A DNA stretch of 50,058 nucleotides, taken from Candidatus Chloroploca mongolica (GTDB lineage: Bacteria; Chloroflexota; Chloroflexia; Chloroflexales; Chloroflexaceae). Positions 24,376-34,700 of this stretch are shown one piece after another. The position numbers and the translations under genes were made by a program. Every line of letters starts with the position of its first letter. Position 1 is the first letter of the stretch. The stretch covers positions 1 to 50,058 of the forward strand of contig NZ_SIJK02000017.1 of assembly GCF_004762035.2 (NCBI RefSeq). Direction: 5' to 3'. Under the pieces are notes generated by a model, which was not told the origin of the DNA, did no database searches, and saw only the letters and a list, made by a program, of their open reading frames with translations.

Positions 24376-24515
24376 TCGAAACAACGCGAGTTTCCCCAGC
24401 GCAATGACTGCCTCAGCTCGCGCCGTTTGCCCGGCACCATATCTTACCCGCGATCCGCATTGCTCGCCACCTGCGAATCGGACGATCAACTTGAGCCTAT
24501 CACCGGGGGCTGACG

Positions 24516-27500
24516 ATGCCACACCACAACCTTGACAGCGAAGACGCACTTGAACGTGAGACAATGGCGCTATTTCAGGCTCTTGGCTGGAAGACAACCT
24601 TCGCGCTGCACGAATGGGATACCGGCGCCAGTACGCTCGGTCGCGAGACGATGGCCGATGTCATCCTGGCGGGCCGACTGCGCCCGGCGCTGGAGCGCCT
24701 TAACCCCGATCTGCCGGACGAGGCCCTCACCCTGGCCATCGACGAACTGTTCCGCGACCGCAGCGCACTCAGTGCCGCCGCCGCGAACCGGGAGATCTAC
24801 CGGCTGCTGAAGGACGGCGTGCTGGTCACGTTGCAGAGCGACGAGGGCGAAGAGCGCATCGAGCGGGTGCGCGGGATCGATTGGCAGCAGGCCGACCAGA
24901 ACGATTTCTTGCTCGTCTCACAGTTTTGGGTGAGTGGGGAGTATGGCAAGAAACGCGCCGACCTGGTCGGCTTTGTTAATGGCCTGCCACTGGTCTTGCT
25001 CGAGCTCAAGGCCCATCACAAGCATGTGCAGGCTGCCTACGACAACAATCTGCGCGACTACAAGACGACTATTCCGCAGCTATTCTGGCCGAATGCGCTG
25101 ATCATCCTCTCCAACGGTGTCGAGAGTCGCGTCGGCAGTATGACCGCCGAATGGAATCACTTTAGCGAGTGGAAGCGCATCAATAGTGAAGGCGAAAAGG
25201 GCGTCGTCAGCCTCGACACGACCGTGCGGGCTACCTGTGCGCCTGAGCGGTTGCTCGACCTGGTTGAGAACTTCACGCTCTTCGAAGAGACCCGCGGCGG
25301 CCTGGTCAAACTGATCGCCCGGAACCACCAGTACCTCGGCGTCAATAATGCCATTGCGGCAGTGCGCGATCTCGGGGCCAACCAGGGCCGGCTCGGCGTC
25401 TTCTGGCATACCCAGGGGAGCGGCAAGAGCTACTCGATGGTCTTCTTCGCGCAAAAGATCCTGCGCGCCCTCCCGGGCAACTGGACTTTTCTGGTGGTAA
25501 CCGACCGGCTCGACCTGGATGAGCAGATCTACAAGAACTTCGCTCGCGTGGGGGCGGTAACTGAGCCAGAGGAGTCCGTTCGCGCTGGCGATGGTGTGCA
25601 TCTACGGCAGTTATTGCGCGAGGATCACCGCTACCTCTTCACCCTCATCCAGAAATTCCGTACCGAAGGCGGCGAGCCCTACCCCCAACTCTCCGAACGT
25701 AGCGACATCATCGTGATGACCGACGAAGCCCACCGCAGCCAGTACGACATCTTCGCCCAGAATATGCGCCAGGCACTGCCACGCGCAGCATTTATCGGCT
25801 TCACCGGCACCCCACTGATCGTCGGCGAGGAAAAGACGCGTGAGGTATTTGGCGACTATGTCAGCATCTACAACTTCCGCCAGTCGGTCGAGGATCGTGC
25901 GACCGTGCCGCTGTACTACGAAAACCGCATCCCTGAGGTGCAGATTGTCAATGAGCACCTGAATGAGGATATGGGCGATCTTCTTGACGCCGCGATGCTT
26001 GACGAGGCGCAAGAACAGCGGCTCGAGCAGGAGTTCCGGCACGAGTACCAGGTGATTACCCGCGACGAGCGTCTGGAAACGGTCGCCCGCGATATTGTTG
26101 CCCACTTCATGGGGCGTGGCTATCGCGGCAAGGCTATGGTTGTCGCCATCGATAAGTTGACCGCAGTGCGTATGTACGACAAGGTGTACAAGTACTGGCA
26201 GAGCTCCATCGCCGACCTTCAGAGCCGTCTGAGTGAGGCGATCAGCGACGAGAGCGACGAGCTTGAGAAGGCCATCGCCTTTATGCAGACCACCGACATG
26301 GCGGTGGTTATCTCGCCGTCGCAGAACGAAATCGACATCTTCGCCAAACGAGGCATGGAAATCGCATCTCACCGCAAGCGCATCGTCAACGAAGACCTCG
26401 ACACAAAATTCAAAGACCCGAACGACTCGTTCCGGATCGTTTTCGTCTGCGCGATGTGGATGACCGGCTTCGACGTGCCGTCCTGCTCGACGATCTACCT
26501 CGACAAGCCGATGCGGAACCACACCCTGATGCAGACCATTGCCCGCGCCAATCGCGTCTTCAAGGACAAGCAGAACGGCCTGATCGTCGACTACATTGGC
26601 GTCTTCCGCTCACTCCAGCAGGCACTGGTCATCTATGGCTCCGGCTCAGGCGGCGGCATTGCACCAGGCGACATGCCAGTACGTGACAAAGCAGCGCAAC
26701 GTGCCGAATTGCGCCAGGTTCTTGACGAAGCGACCGCCTTCTGCGCCGCGCGAGGGGTAGACCTGAACATCATCGCTGCTGCCGATAACGCCTTCCAGCG
26801 GATTGCCTTGGTCAGCGATGCCGTCGAAGCAATCATCGTCAACGACGACCAGAAACAGCAGTTCCTGAATCACGCCAACACGGTCGATCGGCTCTTTCGT
26901 GCGATCCTGCCCGATCAGAGCGCCGCCGAGTTTCAGCCAACCCACGCTGCGCTCACCGTCATCGCTCACCGCATCCGCGCTCTGGCAGCGCCAGCAGACA
27001 TTGAGAATGTCATGGATCAGGTTGGCGAGTTGCTCGATGACTCAGTCCTACCGAAAGTGCAATACACCATTCGTGACCAGCCCTACCGCCGTCTGGGCGA
27101 AGACGTAGCACAAGCAGACTCGGCGCAGCCGATCGATCTCAGCGCTATCGACTTCGGCGCGCTACGTCAGAAGTTTGAGACCGGTCGCAAGCGAACCGAG
27201 GCCGAGCAACTGCGCAGCACAATCAGCCGTAAGCTGACGCGTATGGTGCGGCTCAACAAGACGCGTATGAACTACCTTGAGCAATTCCAGCGCCTGGTGA
27301 ATGAATACAATGCCGGTGCCGCGAACGTCGAGGGCTTCTTTGCAGAACTGGTCACCTTTGCGGCGAATCTGAATGCTGAAGAGCAGCGTGCGATCGCCGA
27401 GCAGCTTGAGGAGGAAGAGCTTGCCCTGTTCGATCTGCTGACGAGGCCCGAGGTAACGCCCACAAAGGCCGAGGCTGACCAGATCAAGCAAGTCGCGCGC

Positions 27501-27719
27501 GACCTGTTAACCACCCTGAAGCGCGAGAAACTGGTGCTCGACTGGCGCAAGAAACAGCAGGCCCGCGCCGCCGTCCGGGTCACAATCGAAGATATGTTAG
27601 ATCAGTTGCCGGATCTCTATAGCAAGGAGCTGTACGAGCAAAAGTGCCAGGTGGTCTACCAACATGTCTACGAGTCGTACCTCGGCCAGGGAAAGAGCAT
27701 CTACTCGCGTGCGGCCTGA
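24516..27719 (+). CDS. hsdR: Type I restriction endonuclease subunit R
   Basis: 1067 aa. The N-terminal PD-(D/E)xK nuclease shows RADLVGFVNGLPLVLLELKA (about 149-168). The SF2 translocase motor follows: motif I TQGSGKSYSMVFF (about 301), DEAH box MTDEAHRSQYD (about 400), FIGFTGTPL, then TGFDVPSCSTIYLDKPM and MQTIARANRV. A C-terminal helical region (about 860-1030) binds the M/S core. GGGGG precedes the ATG by 7 bases. All three subunits look intact, so the system is probably active. Confidence 0.95.
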   Translation: MPHHNLDSEDALERETMALFQALGWKTTFALHEWDTGASTLGRETMADVILAGRLRPALERLNPDLPDEALTLAIDELFRDRSALSAAAANREIYRLLKDGVLVTLQSDEGEERIERVRGIDWQQADQNDFLLVSQFWVSGEYGKKRADLVGFVNGLPLVLLELKAHHKHVQAAYDNNLRDYKTTIPQLFWPNALIILSNGVESRVGSMTAEWNHFSEWKRINSEGEKGVVSLDTTVRATCAPERLLDLVENFTLFEETRGGLVKLIARNHQYLGVNNAIAAVRDLGANQGRLGVFWHTQGSGKSYSMVFFAQKILRALPGNWTFLVVTDRLDLDEQIYKNFARVGAVTEPEESVRAGDGVHLRQLLREDHRYLFTLIQKFRTEGGEPYPQLSERSDIIVMTDEAHRSQYDIFAQNMRQALPRAAFIGFTGTPLIVGEEKTREVFGDYVSIYNFRQSVEDRATVPLYYENRIPEVQIVNEHLNEDMGDLLDAAMLDEAQEQRLEQEFRHEYQVITRDERLETVARDIVAHFMGRGYRGKAMVVAIDKLTAVRMYDKVYKYWQSSIADLQSRLSEAISDESDELEKAIAFMQTTDMAVVISPSQNEIDIFAKRGMEIASHRKRIVNEDLDTKFKDPNDSFRIVFVCAMWMTGFDVPSCSTIYLDKPMRNHTLMQTIARANRVFKDKQNGLIVDYIGVFRSLQQALVIYGSGSGGGIAPGDMPVRDKAAQRAELRQVLDEATAFCAARGVDLNIIAAADNAFQRIALVSDAVEAIIVNDDQKQQFLNHANTVDRLFRAILPDQSAAEFQPTHAALTVIAHRIRALAAPADIENVMDQVGELLDDSVLPKVQYTIRDQPYRRLGEDVAQADSAQPIDLSAIDFGALRQKFETGRKRTEAEQLRSTISRKLTRMVRLNKTRMNYLEQFQRLVNEYNAGAANVEGFFAELVTFAANLNAEEQRAIAEQLEEEELALFDLLTRPEVTPTKAEADQIKQVARDLLTTLKREKLVLDWRKKQQARAAVRVTIEDMLDQLPDLYSKELYEQKCQVVYQHVYESYLGQGKSIYSRAA

Positions 27720-27880
27720 CAAACACGATAGCCGTTTCACCAGATGCGAGGTGTCGTTGGCAAAGACACGAGCCGACGAAGACGCACCAGAGAAACTGTA
27801 AAGCGGCACTGAAATCACGTAGCACTCACTGTCTTATCTGAAATCGAGACGTCGCAGAAGAAGGAGTGAGGGTCGGAACA

Positions 27881-29767
27881 ATGTCCATACCTGAAATCAG
27901 TCTAACTTTGGACAGCATCGAGCAACTGGCATGGGAAGATATAATTAGTGACAGTATTGCGCGTGAATGTAGTGATTATAGCTCGCAGTTTTTCGAGCAT
28001 GCCAAAGGGCTAGAAGCAGCTGGAAACCTTGAGGTAAGTGGCTTCTTCGTGCTCTTGGGAGCCATTACATCATTCCATCTCAAACTTGATGATAGTGACC
28101 AGCCATTTCATCCGTTCTTTGTGATACCCACAGGGCGCACTGCGTCAGTCGATGATCTTAACGATACCCACTTAGCTGTACTCGACCTGCTCGTAGATGA
28201 CATCGCCGATCCTGAATTGCAGGCTCGTGTTAGTGATCTTCTGTGGATATGTCGTCGTGATTATCGCCGAGCTGAGCTAGCAGTGAACGCCTATCTTGCT
28301 GCAGCTGCTGTGCTAGAAGATCCACTCCACTGGCCAGCATGTATGCACAGGATCGAACGAGCGCTACAGATCGGCTCTTTGTTGGGCCGCAACCAGGCTC
28401 CACGGCTTCGGATCCTAGAGACCATTGAAGAAATATTGGGGCGTTACAACGGAGAAGATCCGCTATTCCTATCAGCGCGCTTAATGGAGCTCTTGCTAGA
28501 GCAGCGGCACGGCGACCCTAATCGCTATGCCGCATTAGCAGAAAAGGCAGCCCAGAAAGCAGAGCAGGAACGCCATTGGCATCGCGCGCGTAACTACTGG
28601 CAGATCGCTGCTCAGTGGCATCGGCGTCGGAACGATGAGTCTCAAGCCCGCAATGCCCAGATCAATGCGGCTGAGACTCATGCGCTTGAGGCTGATGAAG
28701 TATTGCATCGCGATCCGCCTGATCACGGCCTTGCTGCAATCCACCTGCAAGGGACAATCACCGCTTTGCGCCGCATTGGAGGCATGGGTGAGCGAGTGGA
28801 CGAGATCCACCGAGCCATGCTCGGACACCAGCAGGTATCTGTTGCCTCGATGCAAGCATCCGAGCAATCGATTGATTTATCTGATGCAATCGAACAGGCG
28901 CGAGGTCGAGTCAGGGGCAAATCAGCGTTCGAAGCACTTGTCGCCCTGGTGAAGATGGGCGGTGCGCCAAACGTTGACAAGCTGCGGGCGGAAGTTCAGC
29001 ATCAAATAGATGCGCATCCTCTGCTGTATATCTTCCCGGCCCGAATGTTAAATGCAGCCGGAAAGACAATCGGGCAACGGGGCGCCAGGTCTCCAAATGA
29101 TGATGAAAACCTCGAAGAGCTTTTGCGGGCTGAAATGCTTCGGCATGCCGTACTTCATCGGGAGATCTTTGTGGCTGCTGGTATCGAACCAGATCGGCAG
29201 CAGATCTGGCAGGAGCATCCTCTTCGGCCGCACGATTTCTTCGAGCTGGCGAGCTACAGCTCCTTTGTTCCACCTGGGCGCGAATGGATCTATGCGCGCG
29301 GTTTATATGCCGGTCTCCAGGGAGACTTTCTTGTTGCGACTCACCTGTTGTTTCCTCAGTTTGAGCACTCGATTCGCTGGATCCTGCACGAACGTGGCGT
29401 TGTTGTCTCAAGATTGAATGATCAGGGGATTCAGGATGAGTTGGATCTAAACCGGCTGCTCTACCTTCCCGAAATGGCATCCATCTTCGGCGAGGATGTT
29501 GTCTTCGATCTCAAAGGGTTGCTCGTTGAACGCTTTGGTGCCAACTTAAGGAACACTGCGGCCCATGGGCTCATCGAACATAGCGGCTTTTACTCAGCCC
29601 AGTCAATCTATTTCTGGTGGCTTGTACTGCGCCTGATGTTAATCCCCATCATTGCCAGACAACAGGCGGAAGCATCGAATGCTGCCCCTTCAGCGTCATC
29701 TGCGGCTGCTCCGCCATCACAGAATGGCTCTGGTGAGACCAACTCGCATCCTGAAGGCACTCGATAA
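27881..29767 (+). CDS. DUF4209-family protein (HEPN-like motif), putative defence protein
   Basis: 628 aa from MSIPEISLTLDSIEQ, with GAGGG 8 bases upstream. The N-terminal ~250 residues are helical (solenoid-like). The C-terminal ~200 residues match DUF4209: PPGREWIYARGLYAGLQGDF, THLLFPQFEHSIRWILHERG and NLRNTAAHGLIEHSGF. The last contains R-X4-H, the HEPN ribonuclease signature. Proteins of this kind are common in bacterial defence islands; the mechanism is not established to my knowledge. The final ~35 residues are Ser/Ala/Gln-rich. Same strand as hsdR with a 161-base gap; followed after 18 bases by the GmrSD-like gene. Confidence 0.7.
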   Translation: MSIPEISLTLDSIEQLAWEDIISDSIARECSDYSSQFFEHAKGLEAAGNLEVSGFFVLLGAITSFHLKLDDSDQPFHPFFVIPTGRTASVDDLNDTHLAVLDLLVDDIADPELQARVSDLLWICRRDYRRAELAVNAYLAAAAVLEDPLHWPACMHRIERALQIGSLLGRNQAPRLRILETIEEILGRYNGEDPLFLSARLMELLLEQRHGDPNRYAALAEKAAQKAEQERHWHRARNYWQIAAQWHRRRNDESQARNAQINAAETHALEADEVLHRDPPDHGLAAIHLQGTITALRRIGGMGERVDEIHRAMLGHQQVSVASMQASEQSIDLSDAIEQARGRVRGKSAFEALVALVKMGGAPNVDKLRAEVQHQIDAHPLLYIFPARMLNAAGKTIGQRGARSPNDDENLEELLRAEMLRHAVLHREIFVAAGIEPDRQQIWQEHPLRPHDFFELASYSSFVPPGREWIYARGLYAGLQGDFLVATHLLFPQFEHSIRWILHERGVVVSRLNDQGIQDELDLNRLLYLPEMASIFGEDVVFDLKGLLVERFGANLRNTAAHGLIEHSGFYSAQSIYFWWLVLRLMLIPIIARQQAEASNAAPSASSAAAPPSQNGSGETNSHPEGTR

Positions 29768-29785
29768 AGGAAAGCGTGTATACTG

Positions 29786-31705
29786 ATGAACCCTCACAAA
29801 GTCACCATCCAGCAACTCTTCACCATGCAGTGCCGCCACCTGATCCCCATCTTCCAGCGCCAGTATGTGTGGGATGCGCGCGACCAGTGGGAGCCTTTGT
29901 GGGATGACATTACCCAGAAGGCACGGGAGGTGCTCAACATCACGCCAGGCGGGCGCCAGCTGCGGAAGCATTTTATGGGAGCGGTTGTGCTGCGGGCAAT
30001 CGCGCCTAATGGTCTTGAGTATCAGGCCTACGAGGTCATCGACGGACAACAGCGCCTCACCACGCTGCAGGTTCTCATGATCGCACTCCGTGATTACAGC
30101 AAGCAGAAAAACTTGGGCCGCAGTCTGACGCTCCTAAATGGCATGACCGCAAATCCGCCACTCTCCGGGTCGGAGTATGAGCAGCTGAAGGTGCTCCCCA
30201 CAACACGCGATCGGGCCGACTTCGTGGACGTCTTCGAGTGCCAGTCGCCCGAGGAGTTGCTGCGCCGGCGCCCGCCGATCCGCCGCAAATATGCTCGCCG
30301 CGATGATCCGCAGCCGAAGCTGATTGCCGCTTACCACTTTTTCTATGACGTGATCCGGCAGTTCGCCGAGACTGCTGACGATGAACTGGATGACAGTGCG
30401 ACCATCGTGGCAGACGCCGAGACCATAGCTCGCCGGGTCGAGTCACTGGTCCGTGCGATCACTCAGCAGCTCGAGCTTGTGCGGATCGATCTCGATCACG
30501 ACGACGATCCCCAGGTCATTTTTGAAACGCTCAACGCGCGGGGAGTCAAGCTCTGGCCGGGCGACTTGGTGCGGAACTACGTATTCCTCGAGGCTACGCG
30601 ACGCCACGGTTCGCAGGCAAAGGTCAAAGATCTCTACGACACCTATTGGCGGCACTATGATGAGACTGCCACGGCGGCATTCTGGAAAGAGCATGTGCGC
30701 CAGGGCCGCCTGGTCAATCCCCGCTTCGAGTTGTTCCTCTTTCACTTTTTGACCAGCAAGCTGAAGCGTCCCGAGGATGATATCCAGTTGCAACATCTCT
30801 ACCGCTCGTTCTGCGAGTGGTGGGATACGAGCGAGGGCGCGCAACCGCGCGATGTCGAGCAGGCGTTGCAGGAGATCCAGGTCTATAGCGCCTTCTACCA
30901 CCGCCTGTTTGAGCAGCGCGACGATGATCGGCTGGCAACCTTCGGGCGGCGGCTGCGCATTATGGACGTCAGCACGATCTACCCGCTCGTGCTCTTCCTC
31001 TTTGTAGAACGCGAGCAAGAGACCACCGCCGAGATAGACGGCCTCCTGACCGACCTGGAGTCCTACCTCGTCCGCCGCCTGATCTGTGGTCTGACCACAA
31101 AGAGTTACAACCGCATTTTCGTCAAATTGCTTACCGATCTCCGAAAAGCCGGCCCCATCTCACGCGGTGTGGTTCAACAGCATCTCTTAAACATGACAGG
31201 GCCGACCGCGGAGTGGCCCAGCGATGATCTGCTGCGCGAACGCTGGCTGACTAGCCCGGTCTATCAGAATCTCCGTCAATCGCGGATTGTGATGATCCTT
31301 GAGGCGTTGGAGTGGCAGCAGTACGGGCCGAAGCAGGAGCATCAGCGCCCACCTTCCACCACGCCCTACACCATTGAGCATATTCTGCCGCAGAGCCCGA
31401 GTGAGGATGACTGGCCGTTGCCGCTTCCGGCAGACGCTGACGAAGAGACCCGCCTGGCGATCGTTATGACCCGCGAGGCGCTGAAGCATACCATCGGCAA
31501 TCTGACTCTGGTGACCTCGCCGATGAACTCCGGGCTTGGCAATCGTCCCTTTTTGCAGAAGCGTCAGGCCTTCGATACCCAGAGTACCCTGATGCTGAGC
31601 AAGTACTTCATCAAGCACGGGATTGACACCTGGGGCGAGGCGCAAATCCGTGAGCGCGGCGAGCGGCTCCTGACTGAGGCGATCACGATCTGGCCACGGC
31701 CATAG
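29786..31705 (+). CDS. GmrSD-like DUF262/DUF1524 protein
   Basis: 639 aa. The N-terminal DUF262 domain has LIPIFQRQYVWDARDQW (about 17-33) and VIDGQQRLTTLQVLM (about 88-102), plus FETLNARGVKLWPGDLVRNY near 249. The C-terminal DUF1524 HNH-type domain has YTIEHILPQSPSEDDW (about 529-544), then HTIGNLTLVTSPMNSGLGNR. This is the single-chain form of the GmrS-GmrD type IV restriction enzymes, which use nucleotides and cut modified phage DNA. Whether this protein targets modified or plain DNA is unknown. It is followed after 8 bases by a PLD-helicase gene, so the two are probably co-translated. Confidence 0.85.
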   Translation: MNPHKVTIQQLFTMQCRHLIPIFQRQYVWDARDQWEPLWDDITQKAREVLNITPGGRQLRKHFMGAVVLRAIAPNGLEYQAYEVIDGQQRLTTLQVLMIALRDYSKQKNLGRSLTLLNGMTANPPLSGSEYEQLKVLPTTRDRADFVDVFECQSPEELLRRRPPIRRKYARRDDPQPKLIAAYHFFYDVIRQFAETADDELDDSATIVADAETIARRVESLVRAITQQLELVRIDLDHDDDPQVIFETLNARGVKLWPGDLVRNYVFLEATRRHGSQAKVKDLYDTYWRHYDETATAAFWKEHVRQGRLVNPRFELFLFHFLTSKLKRPEDDIQLQHLYRSFCEWWDTSEGAQPRDVEQALQEIQVYSAFYHRLFEQRDDDRLATFGRRLRIMDVSTIYPLVLFLFVEREQETTAEIDGLLTDLESYLVRRLICGLTTKSYNRIFVKLLTDLRKAGPISRGVVQQHLLNMTGPTAEWPSDDLLRERWLTSPVYQNLRQSRIVMILEALEWQQYGPKQEHQRPPSTTPYTIEHILPQSPSEDDWPLPLPADADEETRLAIVMTREALKHTIGNLTLVTSPMNSGLGNRPFLQKRQAFDTQSTLMLSKYFIKHGIDTWGEAQIRERGERLLTEAITIWPRP

Positions 31706-31713
31706 GTGTCCCA

Positions 31714-34700
31714 ATGAGTGATCCTTCACCTGAACCGGAGAACCCTGGAGGTCAGCTTTCGCTCTTCAGCACTGATCAGGTCGCGGAGCAAGCACCGGTA
31801 CCCGAGGTGCCTGCTCCGCGCCGTTCGCGCCGGCGCACTGCTGACCCCGCGTGGCCGCCCCACGAGCGCTTCCCCTATAACAATCCGCGCACTGGTCAGA
31901 CCGTGGGATCGTGCGTTTTGGAAGAGCTTCGTACCTCACGCCGCCCGTTGATCATTACTGGTTACACATCGCTGTCATTCGTGATCAATCTTCTTGCCCA
32001 TTATCGTAGTCAATCAGGCGCAATGCACGTGCGCTTACTCCTAGGCCATGAGCCGCTTGTCCAGGGGCGATCAACCTACCGTGTACCGGGCCGACAGTCC
32101 TTTGCGCGGGAACTGGAAGACTACTGGCTTGCCCAAGGGGTCTCAGTCTATCAGAGCTTGGCGATTCTAGCAGCAATCGATTTTCTCCAAACTGATTCAA
32201 TCGAGGTTCGCATCTCCGGCAATCTCGAGCGACCAGTTCATGCCAAGATCTATCAGGCCGACCACGCAATCACACTGGGATCGAGTAACCTGAGCAACAA
32301 CGGCATGTACACGCAGTTCGAAGCCAACGAACGCCACGAGGTCTTCGACGGGGAACGTTTCACTGAGGCTTGCACGCTTGCCGAACAAATCTGGGCAACT
32401 GGTCGCGATTACCGAGAACAACTCATTGCGCTCCTAAAACGACTCCTACGTGCCGTTAGCTGGCAGGAGTCGCTGGCACGCGCTTGTGCCGAAGTGCTGG
32501 ATGGGCTCTGGGCGCGCCGCTACACGCTGGTGGATCCGCTCGTGAACGCGCCGCAGCTCTGGCCTGCCCAGGAACAGGGGGTGGTTCAGGCCATCTGGTT
32601 GGTCGATCAGGTTGGCAGTGTGCTGGTGGCTGATGCGACCGGTTCCGGCAAGACCCGCCTCGGCGCCGAGATTCTGCGTGCGATGACGAACCGGCTCTGG
32701 GAACGTGGACGGGTTCGCAACCATATCCCCGTTATTGTCGCGCCACCACGGGTGCTGACCGATTGGGAACGCGATACCACATCGATAAACCTGCCAAGCG
32801 AGCGCTATCCTCACTCATTGCTGAGCCGCACGCCAGGCGAACAGCGCCAGACGCGCCAAGACGTGCTTCAGCGCGCGCAGGTGCTGGCGATCGATGAGGC
32901 GCATAACTTTCTCAACACGACCTCCAACCGATCGCGTGCGCTCCTCCGCTGTGCGCCTGAGCACACTCTGCTGTTGACGGCAACGCCGCTGAACCGTGAA
33001 CTCTCCGATCTCCTGACGATCATCAACCTCCTGGGGCCGGACAACTTTGATGATCACATCATCGAACTGGTACTTCAGGCCGCACAGGTACGCCCATCAA
33101 GGGGAGGGAAACCCAAGACCACGGCGGCGTTGCCAATGAGTCCGGACGACATCGTGCTCTTGCAGCGCGCCATTCGGCAGTTTATGCTGCGGCGTACCAA
33201 GCGGCAGTTTAACGCGCTGATTGATCACGAGCCAGAGGCGTATCGGAATAGGTTGGGTAATCCGTGCCGCTATCCAAAGACTCGGGCGCAGTATTATCCA
33301 ACCAACGAAACCGACCAGGATCAACGCCTGATTCAAGCAGTACGCAATGCCCTCGCGCAGTTGAACGGGATGGCGTTTGTGCATAAAGTATTGCGTGTGC
33401 CTGACTCGCCACGCTGGCGTAATCATGCAGAACCGGATCTCGTTTGGCTTAACGGGATGCTGCAAGGTGCCAAAGCGCTGGCAGGCTATCACGTACTGGC
33501 TGCCTTGCGCTCGTCCCGGCTGGCTGCCCTGGAACACCTCTTTGGTACCCGCGCAGCTTGGATCGAACACTATGGAGAGCCGGTACCACTGAAACATGCC
33601 GCAGAAACCGGCAACCTGTTTGAGCGGGTTCGGCAGCTTGGCGGGACATTACCGATTAACCAACTCGCCATCACGGATCTGCCTGCCATGCTTACCGATC
33701 CGGAAATTCATCGTAACGCTTGTGAACGTGATGCCGAAATCTACGATATCATTGGTAAAATTATCCGCAAGATCTCTGATCAGCGAGAAACGAGTAAAGC
33801 TCGTCTCATTGCCAATTTGATTGAACACCACCATCTGCTCATTGCGTTCGATGCCCGACCTATTACCTTGCATGGGATCGCACGGCGGCTGGCACATGAG
33901 CGCATTCAGATCAGGATAGCCACCTCTGAACGGCCTCAAGATTGCCAGAAGGTTATGCAAGAATTCAAACTTGGTTCACAGGCTTCACAGATTGTCGCGC
34001 TATGCACCGACGCGATGTCCGAGAGTATCAACCTTCAGGCGGCATCTGCAATAGTCCATCTCGATCTCCCTACCGTGGTGCGTCGTCTCGAACAACGCGA
34101 TGGGCGCCTCAATCGTATGGACAGTGATCACCGTGAAGTGGAATCCTGGCTTCCGCAAGACAGCCCGGCATTTGCGCCAACGAGCGGCGAGGAGTTGATC
34201 TATCGGCGCTACCGCATGGTCGAAACCCTGCTCGGCGGCAATGTTGTGCTGCCAGATGATGTAACCCTTGCTGATCTCGGCGAGGAGGATAGCGAAGCCG
34301 ACGATACGTCACCATCCATCCCGATTACTCCAGAGAACCTTGTTCGTGATCGCGATCAGCGCGAACACATCTTGGATGCGATCCCAGATGCGTTCTCGCC
34401 AGTACGTTCGCTCGTCATCGGCAACCAGGCGCTAGTTGCTGCTGCTACCTACGAGCACTATCGTCGTGGGCAAGCACGCGTTGTCTCGTCGGTGGCGGCG
34501 GTACGGGCAGAAAAGGCGTGGGTCTTTCTTTGCCTCGCTGGATCAGATACTGGGGCACCGCGCTTCGTACTGATGAGCTCGGACGCTGCAGTGCCACAGA
34601 CGGGCCTAGAGGAGATATGCGAACAGCTACGCTCGTGGCTCGGGCCACATACGCCCCAACGCTCATTCGACCACGCGGCTGCTGAGCAACTGAAGGCTTA

